A stretch of 64,000 nt of DNA from Hydractinia symbiolongicarpus (taxonomy: Eukaryota; Cnidaria; Hydrozoa; Anthoathecata; Hydractiniidae): assembly GCF_029227915.1 (NCBI RefSeq), contig NC_079883.1:31126001-31190000 (forward strand), given 5' to 3'. Both the position numbers and the translations under genes were made by a program. The notes under the pieces were generated by a model that saw only the letters and a list, made by a program, of their open reading frames with translations, was not told the origin of the DNA and ran no database searches. Of the stretch, positions 48,690-60,600 are shown piece after piece (within the stretch, counting starts at the first letter, position 1; each line of letters starts with the position of its first letter).

Positions 48690-51600
48690 CAAAAATGAAA
48701 ACATTTTTAAAAACTACAAGTCTCATGCGTTTTAGTGGTGAAAAAATAATTTAAAAAATCGTTCTGGAAATGAGTTTACTCACAGGGTACTTTCTTTGTA
48801 TACATTCGACTATACGGGCCAAGCCCGGGATTTACGGGAAATCGCGGGTTTTCGTTTGCCGGCGATTAAACCTCTTTCATTAAGCGTCTCATGAAAAATG
48901 AAAACATTTTTGAAAACTACAAGTCTCATGTGTTTTAGCTGTGAAATAGTAATTTAAAAAGTCGTTCGGGAAATGAGTTTACACCCTGGGTACTTTCTTT
49001 GTATACTTTTGCCTATTCGGGCCGAGTCCGGGATTTACGGGAAATCGCGGGATTTCGTTTGCCGGCGATTAAACCTCCTTCATTAAGCGTCTCATCAAAA
49101 ATGAAAACATTTTTGAAAACTACAAGTCTCATGCGTTTTAGTGGTGAAAAAATAAATTAAAAAGTCGTTCGGGAAATGATTTTACTTCCTGGGTACTTTC
49201 TTTGTGTACTTTTGACTATACGGGCCAAGCCCGGGATTTACGGGAAATCGCGGGATTTCGTTTTCCGGCGATTAAACCTCTTTCATTAAGCCTCTCATCA
49301 AAAATGAAAACATTTTTGAAAACTACAAGTATCATGCGTTTTAGTGGTGAAAAAATAAATTAAAAAATCGTTCTGGAAATGGGTTTACTTCCTGGGTACT
49401 TTCTTTGTATACTTTTGACTATACGGGCCAAGCCCGGGATTTACGGGAAATCGCGGGTTTTCGTTTGCCGGCGATTAAACTTCTTTTATTCAGTGTCTCA
49501 TCAAAAATGAAAACATTTGTGAAAACTACAAGTCTTATGCGTTTTAGTGGTGAAAAAATAATTTAAAAAATCGTTCTGGAAATGAGTTTACTCACAGGGT
49601 ACTTTCTTTGTATACATTCGACTAAACGGGCCAAGCCCGAGATTTACGGGAAATCGCGGGTTTTCGTTTGCCGGCGATTAAACCTCTTTCATTAAGCGTC
49701 TCATCAAAAATGAAAACATTTTTGAAAACTACAAGTCTCATGTGTTTTAGTGGTGAAATAGTAATTTAAAAAATCGTTCGGGAAATGAGTTTACACCCTG
49801 GGTACTTTCTTTGTATACTTTTGCCTATACGGGCCGAGTCCGGGATTTACGGGAAGTCGCGGGTTTTCGTTTGCCGGCGATTAAACTTCTTTTATTCAGC
49901 GTCTCATCAAAAATGAAAACATTTTTAAAATCTAAAAGTGTCATGGGCTTTAGTGGTGAAATATTAATTTAAAAAATCGTTCGGGAAATGAGTTTACTCC
50001 CTGGGTACTTTCTTTGTATACTTTTGACTATACGGGCTGAGTCCGGATTTACGGGAAGTCGCGGGTTTTCGTTTGCCGGCGATTAAACTTCTTTTATTCA
50101 GCGTCTCATCAAAAATGAAAACATTTTTAAAAACTACAAGTCTCAAGCGTTTTAGTGGTGAAAAAAAATTTTAAAAAATCGTTCGGGAAATGAGTTTACT
50201 CCCTGGGTACTTTCTTTGTATACATTCGACTATACGGGCCAAGCCCGGGATTTACGGGAAATCGCGGGATTTCGTTTGCCGGCGATTAAACCTCTTTCAT
50301 TAAGCGTCTCATCAAAAATGAAAACATTTTTGAAAACTACAAGTCTCATGCGTTTTAGTGGTTAAAAAAAAATTTAAAAAATCGTTCGGGAAATGAGTTT
50401 ACTCCCTGGGTACTTTCTTTGTATACTTTTGACTATACGGGCCGAGTCCGGGATTTACGGGAAATCGCAGGTTTTCGTTTGCCGGCGATTAAACTTCTTT
50501 TATTCAGCGTCTCATCAAAAATGAAAACATTTTTGAAAACTACAAGTCTTATGCGTTTTAGTGGTGAAAAAATAATTTAAAAAATCTTTCTGGAAATGAG
50601 TTTACTCACAGGGTACTTTCTTTGTATACATTCGACTATACGGGCTAAGCCCGGGATTTTCGGGAAATCGCGGGTTTTCGTTTGCCGGCGATTAAACCTC
50701 TTTCATTAAGCGTATCATCAAAAATGAAAACATTTTTGAAAACTACAAGTCTCATGCGTTTTAGTGGTGAAATAGTAATTTAAAAAATCGTTCGGGAAAT
50801 GAGTTTGCACCCTGGGTACTTTCTTTGTATACTTTTGCCTATACGAGCCGAGTCCGGGATTTACGGGAAGTCGCGGGTTTTCGTTTGCCGGCGATTAAAC
50901 CTCTTTCATTAAGCGTCTCATCAAAAATGAAAACATTTTTGAAAACTACAAGTCTCATGCGTTTTAGTGGTGAAAAAATAATTTAAAAAATCGTTCTGGA
51001 AATGAGTTTACTCACAGGGTACTTTCTTTGTATACATTCGACTATACGGGCCAAGCCCGGGATTTACGGGAAATCGCGGGTTTTCGTTTGCCGGCGATTA
51101 AACCTCTTTCATTAAGCGTCTCATGAAAAATGAAAACATTTTTGAAAACTACAAGTCTCATGTGTTTTAGCTGTGAAATAGTAATTTAAAAAATCGTTCG
51201 GGAAATGAGTTTACACCCTGGGTTATTTCTTTGTATACTTTTGCCTATTCGGGCCGAGTCCGGGATTTACGGGAAATCGCGGGATTTCGTTTGCCGGCGA
51301 TTAAACCTCTTTCATTAGGCGTCTCATCAAAAATGAAAACATTTTTGAAAACTACAAGTCTCATGCGTTTTAGTGGTGAAAAAATAAATTAAAAAGTCGT
51401 TCGGGAAATGATTTTACTTCCTGGGTACTTTCTTTGTATACTTTTGACTATACGGGCCAAGCCCGGGATTTACGGGAAATCGCGGGATTTCGTTTTCCGG
51501 CGATTAAACCTTTTTCATTAAGCCTCTCATCAAAAATGAAAACATTTTTGAAAACTACAAGTATCATGCGTTTTAGTGGTGAAAAAATAAATTAAAAAAT

Positions 51601-52480
51601 CGTTCTGGAAATGAGTTTACTTCCTGGGTACTTTCTTTGTATACTTTTGACTATACGGGCCAAGCCCGGGATTTACGGGAAATCGCGGGTTTTCGTTTGC
51701 CGGCGATTAAACTTCTTTTATTCAGTGTCTCATCAAAAATGAAAACATTTGTGAAAACTACAAGTCTTATGCGTTTTAGTGGTGAAAAAATAATTTAAAA
51801 AATCGTTCTGGAAATGAGTTTACTCACAGGGTACTTTCTTTGTATACATTCGACTATACGGGCCAAGCCCGAGATTTACGGGAAATCGCGGGTTTTCGTT
51901 TGCCGGCGATTAAACCTCTTTCATTAAGCGTCTCATCAAAAATGAAAACATTTTTGAAAACTACAAGTCTCATGTGTTTTAGTGGTGAAATAGTAATTTA
52001 AAAAATCGTTCGGGAAATGAGTTTACACCCTGGGTACTTTCTTTGTATACTTTTGCCTATACGGGCCGAGTCCGGGATTTACGGGAAGTCGCGGGTTTTC
52101 GTTTGCCGGCGATTAAACTTCTTTTATTCAGCGTCTCATCAAAAATGAAAACATTTTTAAAAACTAAAAGTGTCATGGGCTTTAGTGGTGAATTATTAAT
52201 TTAAAAAATCGTTCGGGAAATGAGTTTACTCCCTGGGTACTTTCTTTGTATACTTTTGACTATACGGGCTGAGTCCGGATTTACGGGAAGTCGCGGGTTT
52301 TCGTTTGCCGGCGATTAAACTTCTTTTATTCAGCGTCTCATCAAAAATGAAAACATTTTTAAAAACTACAAGTCTCAAGCGTTTTAGTGGTGAAAAAAAA
52401 ATTTAAAAAATCGTTCGGGAAATGAGTTTACTCCCTGGGTACTTTCTTTGTATACATTCGACTATACGGGCCAAGCCCGG
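48690..52480 (+). repeat. 11-mer HOR (unit 2232 bp), second copy partial
   Basis: Markers repeat at 2232 bp: TCATGAAAAATG (about 48889 and 51121), TGTTTTAGCTGTG (48931 and 51163), AAAAAGTCGTTCGG, CGTTTTCCGGCG, CAAGTATCATGCG, AACATTTGTGAAAAC and GGGCTGAGTCCGG. The second copy ends near 52480, where GAGAAATCGCAGG replaces GGGAAATCGCGGG. Copy-specific changes include CTGGGTTATTTC near 51219 and GACTAAACGGG near 49621. Confidence 0.85.
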
Positions 52481-54217
52481 GATTTACGAGAAATCGCAGG
52501 TTTTCGTTTGCCGGCGATTAAACTTCTTTTATTCAGCGTCTCATCAAAAATGAAAACATTTTTGAAAACTACAAGTCTTATGCGTTTTAGTGGTGAAAAA
52601 ATAATTTAAAAAATCGTTATGGAAATGAGTTTACTCACAGGGTACTTTCTTTGTATACATTCGACTATACGGGCCAAGACCGGGATTTACAGGAAATCGC
52701 GGGATTTCGTTTGCCGGCGATTAAACCTCTTTCATTACGCGTCTCATCAAAAATGAAAACATTTTTGAAAACTGCAAGTCTCATGCGTTTTAGTGGTGAA
52801 AAAATAATTTAAAAAATCGGTCGGGAAATGAGTTTACTCCCTGGATACTTTCTTTGTATACTTTTGACTATACGGGCCGAGTCCGGATTTACGGGAAGTC
52901 GCGGGTTTTCGTTTGCCGGCGATTAAACTTCTTTTATTCAGCGTCTCATCAAAAATGAAAACATTTTTAAAAACTACAAATCTCATGCGTTTTAGTGGTA
53001 AAAAAAAAATTTAAAAAATCGTTCGGGAAATGAGTTTACTCCCTGGGTACTTTCTTTGTATACATTCGACTATACGAGCCAAGCCCGGATTTACGGGAAA
53101 TCGCGGGATTTCGTTTGCCGGCGATTAAACCTCTTTCATTAAGCGTCTCATCAAAAATGAAAACATTTTTAAAAACTGCAAGTCTCATGCGTTTTAGTGG
53201 TGAAATGATAATTTAAAAAATCGTTTTGGAAATGAGTTTACTCACAGGGTACTTTCTTTGTATACATTCGACTATACGGGCCAAGCCCGGGATTTACGGG
53301 AAATCGCAGGTTTTCGTTTGCCGGCGATTAAAACACTTTTATTCAGCGTCTCATCAAAAATGAAAACATTTTTGAAAACTACAAGTCTCATGCGTTTTAG
53401 TGGTAAAAAAAAATTTAAAAAATCGTTCGGGAAATGAGTTTACTCCCTGGGTACTTTCTTTGTATACATTCGACTATACGGGCCAAGCCCGGGATTTACG
53501 GGAAATCGCGGGTTTTCGTTTGCCGGCGATTAAACCACTTTCATTAAGCGTCTCATCAAAAATGAAAACATTTCTGAAAACTACAAGTCTCATGCGTTTT
53601 AGTGGTGAAAAATTAATTTAAAAAATCGGTCGGGAAATGAGTTTACTCCCTGGGTACTTTCTTTGTAAACTTTTGACTATACGGGCCGAGTCCGGATTTA
53701 CGGGAAGTCGCGGGTTTTCGTTTGCCGGCGATTAAACTTCTTTTATTCAGCGTCTCATCAAAAATGAAAACATTTTTAAAAACTACAAATCTCATGCGTT
53801 TTAGTTGTAAAAAAAAAATTTAAAAAATCGTTCGGGAAATGAGTTTACTCCCTGGGTACTTTCTTTGTATACATTCGACTATACGGGCCAAGCCCGGATT
53901 TACGGGAAATCGCGGGATTTCGTTTGCCGGCGATTAAACCTCTTTCATTAAGCGTCTCATCAAAAATGAAAACATTTTTAAAAACTGCAAGTCTCATGCG
54001 TTTTAGTGGTGAAATGATAATTTAAAAAATCGTTTTGGAAATGAGTTTACTCACAGGGTACTTTCTTTGTATACATTCGACTATACGGGCCAAGCCCGGG
54101 ATTTACGGGAAATCGCAGGTTTTCGTTTGCCGGCGATTAAACCACTTTTATTCAGCGTCTCATCAAAAATGAAAACATTTTTGAAAACTACAAGTCTCAT
54201 GCGTTTTAGTGGTAAAA

Positions 54218-54623
54218 AAAAATTTAAAAAATCGTTCGGGAAATGAGTTTACTCCCTGGGTACTTTCTTTGTATACATTCGACTATACGGGCCAAGCCCG
54301 GGATTTACGGGAAATCGCGGGATTTCGTTTGCCGGCGATTAAACTTCTTTTTTTCAGCGTCTCATCAAAAATGAAAACATTTTTGAAAACTACAAGTCTC
54401 ATGCGTTTTAGTGGTGAAAAAATAAATTAAAAAATCGTTCGGGAAATGAGTTTACTCCCTGGGTACTTTCTTTGTATACATTCGACTATACGGGCCAAGC
54501 CCGGGATTTACGGGAAATCGCGGGATTTCGTTTGCCGGCGATTAAACTTCTTTTTTTCAGCGTCTCATCAAAAATGAAAACATTTTTGAAAACTACAAGT
54601 CTCATGCGTTTTAGTGGTGAAAA
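54218..54623 (+). repeat. Single-monomer tandem duplication in copy 1 of the 28-mer
   Basis: Two adjacent monomers, about 54218-54420 and 54421-54623, are nearly identical. Both have CTCCCTGGG, CATTCGAC, GGGATTTCG, CTTCTTTTTTTCAGCG and GTGAAAAAATAAATT. The second HOR copy has only one at about 59886-60088. Offsets accordingly change from 5668 bp before this point to 5465 bp after it (55687 aligns with 61152). Confidence 0.85.
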
Positions 54624-55022
54624 AATAAATTAAAAAATCTTTCGGGAAATGAGTTTACTTCCTGGGTACTTTCTTTGTATACTTTTGACTATACAGGCCA
54701 AGCCCGGGATTAACGGGAAATCGCGGGTTTTCGTTTGCCGGCGATTAAAACACTTTTATTCAGCGTCTCATCAAAAATGAAAACATTTTTGAAAACTACA
54801 AGTCTCATGCGTTTTAGTGGTAAAAAAAAAATTTAAAAAATCGTTCGGGAAATGAGTCTACACCCTGGGTACTTTCTTTGTATACTTTTGACTATACGGG
54901 CCGAGTCCGGGATTTACGGGAAATCGCAGGTTTTCGTTTGCCGGCGATTAAACTTCTTTTATTCAGCGTCTCATCAAAAATGAAAACATTTTTAAAAACT
55001 GCAAATCTCATGCGTTTTAGTG

Positions 55023-57450
55023 GTAAAAAAAAAATTTAAAAAATCGTTCGGGAAATGAGTTTACTCCCTGGGTACTTTCTTTGTATACATTCGACTATAC
55101 GGGCCCAGCCCGGGATTTACGGGAAATCGCGGGTTTTCGTTTGCCGGCGATTAAACCACTTTCATTAAGCGTCTCATCAAAAATGAAAACATTTCTGAAA
55201 ACTGCAAGTCTCATGCGTTTTAGTGGTGAAAAATTAATTTAAAAAATCGGTCGGGAAATGAGTTTACTCCCTGGGTACTTTCTTTGTATACTTTTGACTA
55301 TACGGGCCGAGTCCGGATTTACTGGAAGTCGCGGGTTTTCGTTTGCCGGCGATTAAACTTCTTTTATTCAGCGTCTCATCAAAAATGAAAACATTTTTAA
55401 AAACTACAAATCTCATGCGTTTTAGTTGTAAAAAAAAAATTAAAAAATCGTTCGGGAAATGAGTTTACTCCCTGGGTACTTTCTTTGTATACATTCGACT
55501 ATACGGGCCAAGCCCGGATTTACGGGAAATCGCGGGATTTCGTTTGCCGGCGATTAAACCTCTTTCATTAAGCGTCTCATCAAAAATGAAAACATTTTTA
55601 AAAACTGCAAGTCTCATGCGTTTTAGTGGTGAAATGATAATTTAAAAAATCGTTTTGGAAATGAGTTTACTCACAGGGTACTTTCTTTGTATACATTCGA
55701 CTATACGGGCCAAGCCCGGGATTTACGGGAAATCGCAGGTTTTCGTTTGCCGGCGATTAAACCACTTTTATTCAGCGTCTCATCAAAAATGAAAACATTT
55801 TTGAAAACTACAAGTCTCATGCGTTTTAGTGGTAAAAAAAAATTTAAAAAATCGTTCGGGAAAATGAGTTTACTCCCTGGGTACTTTCTTTGTATACATT
55901 CGACTATACGGGCCCAGCCCGGGATTTACGGGAAATCGCGGGTTTTCGTTTGCCGGCGATTAAACCACTTTCATTAAGCGTCTCATCAAAAATGAAAACA
56001 TTTCTGAAAACTGCAAGTCTCATGCGTTTTAGTGGTGAAAAATTAATTTAAAAAATCGGTCGGGAAATGAGTTTACTCCCTGGGTACTTTCTTTGTATAC
56101 TTTTGACTATACGGGCCGAGTCCGGATTTACTGGAAGTCGCGGGTTTTCGTTTGCCGGCGATTAAACTTCTTTTATTCAGCGTCTCATCAAAAATGAAAA
56201 CATTTTTAAAAACTACAAATCTCATGCGTTTTAGTTGTAAAAAAAAAAATTAAAAAATCGTTCGGGAAATGAGTTTACTCCCTGGGTACTTTCTTTGTAT
56301 ACATTCGACTATACGGGCCAAGCCCGGATTTACGGGAAATCGCGGGATTTCGTTTGCCGGCGATTAAACCTCTTTCATTAAGCGTCTCATCAAAAATGAA
56401 AACATTTTTAAAAACTGCAAGTCTCATGCGTTTTAGTGGTGAAATGATAATTTAAAAAATCGTTTTGGAAATGAGTTTACTCACAGGGTACTTTCTTTCT
56501 ATACATTCGACTATACGGGCCAAGCCCGGGATTTACGGGAAATCGCAGGTTTTCGTTTGCCGGCGATTAAACCACTTTTATTCAGCGTCTCATCAAAAAT
56601 GAAAACATTTTTGAAAACTACAAGTCTCATGCGTTTTAGTGGTAAAAAAAAATTTAAAAAATCGTTCGGGAAAATGAGTTTACTCCCTGGGTACTTTCTT
56701 TGTATACATTCGACTATACGGGCCAAGCCCGGGATTTACGGGAAATCGCGGGTTTTCGTTTGCCGGCGATTAAACCACTTTCAATAAGCGTCTCATCAAA
56801 AATGAAAACATTTCTAAAAACTACAAATCTCATGCGTTTTAGTGGTGAAAAATTAATTTAAAAAATCGGTCGGGAAATGAGTTTACTCCCTGGGTACTTT
56901 CTTTGTATACTTTTGACTATACGGGCCGAGTCCGGATTTACGGGAAGTCGCAGGTTTTCGTTTGCCGGCGATTAAACTTCTTTTATTCAGCGTCTCATCA
57001 AAAATGAAAACATTTTTAAAAACTACAAATCTCATGCGTTTTAGTTGTAAAAAAAAAATTTAAAAAATCGTTCGGGACATGAGTTTACTCCCTGGGTACT
57101 TTCTTTGTATACATTCGACTATACGGGCCAAGCCCGGATTTACGGGAAATCGCGGGATTTCGTTTGACGGCGATTAAACCTCTTTCATTAACCGTCTCAT
57201 CAAAAATGAAAACATTTTTATAAACTGCAAGTCTCATGCGTTTTAGTGGTGAAATGATAATTTAAAAAATCGTTTTGGAAATGAGTTTACTCACAGGGTA
57301 CTTTCTTTGTATACATTCGACTATACGGGCCAAGCCCGGGATTTACGGGAAATCGCAGGTTTTCGTTTGCCGGCGATTAAACCACTTTTATTCAGCGTCT
57401 TATCAAAAATGAAAACATTTTTGAAAACTACAAGTCTCATGCGTTTTAGT
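55023..57450 (+). repeat. 4-mer HOR, three tandem copies (unit 810 bp)
   Basis: A fixed order of four monomers repeats: (1) GGTAAAAAAAAATTT, CATTCGAC, CCACTTTCATTAAG; (2) AACATTTCTGAAAAC, AATTAATTT, TCGGTCGGG, GTCCGGATT; (3) CAAATCTCATGCG, TTTAGTTGTAAAA, CCCGGATT; (4) GAAATGATAATTT, CGTTTTGG, CGCAGG, CCACTTTTATTCAG. ATACATTCGA of monomer 4 lies at 55691, 56501 and 57311. A related unit is seen at 53.4-54.2 kb (offset 809 bp). The first copies carry GGGCCCAGCCC in monomer 1. Confidence 0.85.
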
Positions 57451-57607
57451 GGTAAAAAAAATTTAAAAAATCGTTCGGGAAATGAGTTTACTCCCTGGGT
57501 ACTTTCTTTGTATACATTCGACTATACGGGCCAAGCCCGGGATTTACGGGAAATCGCGGGATTTCGTTTGCCGGCGATTAAACTTCTTTTTTTCAGCGTC
57601 TCATCAA

Positions 57608-60600
57608 AAATGAAAACATTTATAAAAACTACAAGTCTCATGTGTTTTAGTGGTGAAATAGTAATTTAAAAAATCGTTCGGGAAATGAGTTTACACCCTG
57701 GGTACTTTCTTTGTATACTTTTGCCTATACGGGCCGAGTCCGGGATTTACGGGAAGTCGCGGGTTTTCGTTTGCCGGCGATTAAACTTCTTTTATTCAGC
57801 GTCTCATCAAAAATGAAAACATTTTTAAAAACTAAAAGTGTCATGGGCTTTAGTGGTGAAATATTAATTTAAAAAATCGTTCGGGAAATGAGTTTACTCC
57901 CTGGGTACTTTCTTTGTATACTTTTGACTATACGGGCTGAGTCCGGATTTACGGGAAGTCGCGGGTTTTCGTTTGCCGGCGATTAAACTTCTTTTATTCA
58001 GCGTCTCATCAAAAATGAAAACATTTTTAAAAACTACAAGTCTCAAGCGTTTTAGTGGTGAAAAAAAAATTTAAAAAATCGTTCGGGAAATGAGTTTACT
58101 CCCTGGGTACTTTCTTTGTATACATTCGACTATACGGGCCAAGCCCGGGATTTACGAGAAATCGCAGGTTTTCGTTTGCCGGCGATTAAACTTCTTTTAT
58201 TCAGCGTCTCATCAAAAATGAAAACATTTTTGAAAACTACAAGTCTTATGCGTTTTAGTGGTGAAAAAATAATTTAAAAAATCGTTATGGAAATGAGTTT
58301 ACTCACAGGGTACTTTCTTTGTATACATTCGACTATACGGGCCAAGACCGGGATTTACAGGAAATCGCGGGATTTCGTTTGCCGGCGATTAAACCTCTTT
58401 CATTACGCGTCTCATCAAAAATGAAAACATTTTTGAAAACTGCAAGTCTCATGCGTTTTAGTGGTGAAAAAATAATTTAAAAAATCGGTCGGGAAATGAG
58501 TTTACTCCCTGGGTACTTTCTTTGTATACTTTTGACTATACGGGCCGAGTCCGGATTTACGGGAAGTCGCGGGTTTTCGTTTGCCGGCGATTAAACTTCT
58601 TTTATTCAGCGTCTCATCAAAAATGAAAACATTTTTAAAAACTACAAATCTCATGCGTTTTAGTGGTAAAAAAAAAAATTAAAAAATCGTTCGGGAAATG
58701 AGTTTACTCCCTGGGTACTTTCTTTGTATACATTCGACTATACGAGCCAAGCCCGGATTTACGGGAAATCGCGGGATTTCGTTTGCCGGCGATTAAACCT
58801 CTTTCATTAAGCGTCTCATCAAAAATGAAAACATTTTTAAAAACTGCAAGTCTCATGCGTTTTAGTGGTGAAATGATAATTTAAAAAATCGTTTTGGAAA
58901 TGAGTTTACTCACAGGGTACTTTCTTTGTATACATTCGACTATACGGGCCAAGCCCGGGATTTACGGGAAATCGCAGGTTTTCGTTTGCCGGCGATTAAA
59001 CCACTTTTATTCAGCGTCTCATCAAAAATGAAAACATTTTTGAAAACTACAAGTCTCATGCGTTTTAGTGGTAAAAAAAAATTTAAAAAATCGTTCGGGA
59101 AATGAGTTTACTCCCTGGGTACTTTCTTTGTATACATTCGACTATACGGGCCAAGCCCGGGATTTACGGGAAATCGCGGGTTTTCGTTTGCCGGCGATTA
59201 AACCACTTTCATTAAGCGTCTCATCAAAAATGAAAACATTTCTGAAAACTACAAGTCTCATGCGTTTTAGTGGTGAAAAATTAATTTAAAAAATCGGTCG
59301 GGAAATGAGTTTACTCCCTGGGTACTTTCTTTGTAAACTTTTGACTATACGGGCCGAGTCCGGATTTACGGGAAGTCGCGGGTTTTCGTTTGCCGGCGAT
59401 TAAACTTCTTTTATTCAGCGTCTCATCAAAAATGAAAACATTTTTAAAAACTACAAATCTCATGCGTTTTAGTTGTAAAAAAAAAATTTAAAAAATCGTT
59501 CGGGAAATGAGTTTACTCCCTGGGTACTTTCTTTGTATACATTCGACTATACGGGCCAAGCCCGGATTTACGGGAAATCGCGGGATTTCGTTTGCCGGCG
59601 ATTAAACCTCTTTCATTAAGCGTCTCATCAAAAATGAAAACATTTTTAAAAACTGCAAGTCTCATGCGTTTTAGTGGTGAAATGATAATTTAAAAAATCG
59701 TTTTGGAAATGAGTTTACTTACAGGGTACTTTCTTTGTATACATTCGACTATACGGGCCAAGCCCGGGATTTACGGGAAATCGCAGGTTTTCGTTTGCCG
59801 GCGATTAAACCACTTTTATTCAGCGTCTCATCAAAAATGAAAACATTTTTGAAAACTACAAGTCTCATGCGTTTTAGTGGTAAAAAAAAATTTAAAAAAT
59901 CGTTCGGGAAATGAGTTTACTCCCTGGGTACTTTCTTTGTATACATTCGACTATACGGGCCAAGCCCGGGATTTACGGGAAATCGCGGGATTTCGTTTGC
60001 CGGCGATTAAACTTCTTTTTTTCAGCGTCTCATCAAAAATGAAAACATTTTTGAAAACTACAAGTCTCATGCGTTTTAGTGGTGAAAAAATAAATTAAAA
60101 AATCTTTCGGGAAATGAGTTTACTTCCTGGGTACTTTCTTTGTATACTTTTGACTATACAGGCCAAGCCCGGGATTAACGGGAAATCGCGGGTTTTCGTT
60201 TGCCGGCGATTAAAACACTTTTATTCAGCGTCTCATCAAAAATGAAAACATTTTTGAAAACTACAAGTCTCATGCGTTTTAGTGGTAAAAAAAAAATTTA
60301 AAAAATCGTTCGGGAAATGAGTCTACACCCTGGGTACTTTCTTTGTATACTTTTGACTATACGGGCCGAGTCCGGGATTTACGGGAAATCGCAGGTTTTC
60401 GTTTGCCGGCGATTAAACTTCTTTTATTCAGCGTCTCATCAAAAATGAAAACATTTTTAAAAACTACAAATCTCATGCGTTTTAGTGGTAAAAAAAAAAT
60501 TTAAAAAATCGTTCGGGAAATGAGTTTACTCCCTGGGTACTTTCTTTGTATACATTCGACTATACGGGCCCAGCCCGGGATTTACGGGAAATCGCGGGTT

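Larger units (their letters stand above)
51940..57607 (+). repeat. 28-mer HOR, copy 1 (about 5668 bp)
   Basis: The unit starts with a CATGTGTTTTAG / GAAATAGTAATTT monomer and repeats from about 57608, with a 5668-bp offset through 54.2 kb (53400 aligns with 59068, 54209 with 59877). Inside it lie AAAGTGTCATGGGC, TCGTTATGGAAATG with CAAGACCGGG, a 4-mer series, and the CTTCTTTTTTTCAGCG class. Its first 540 bp overlap the end of the 11-mer HOR, so HORs of two different periods share sequence. Confidence 0.88.
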
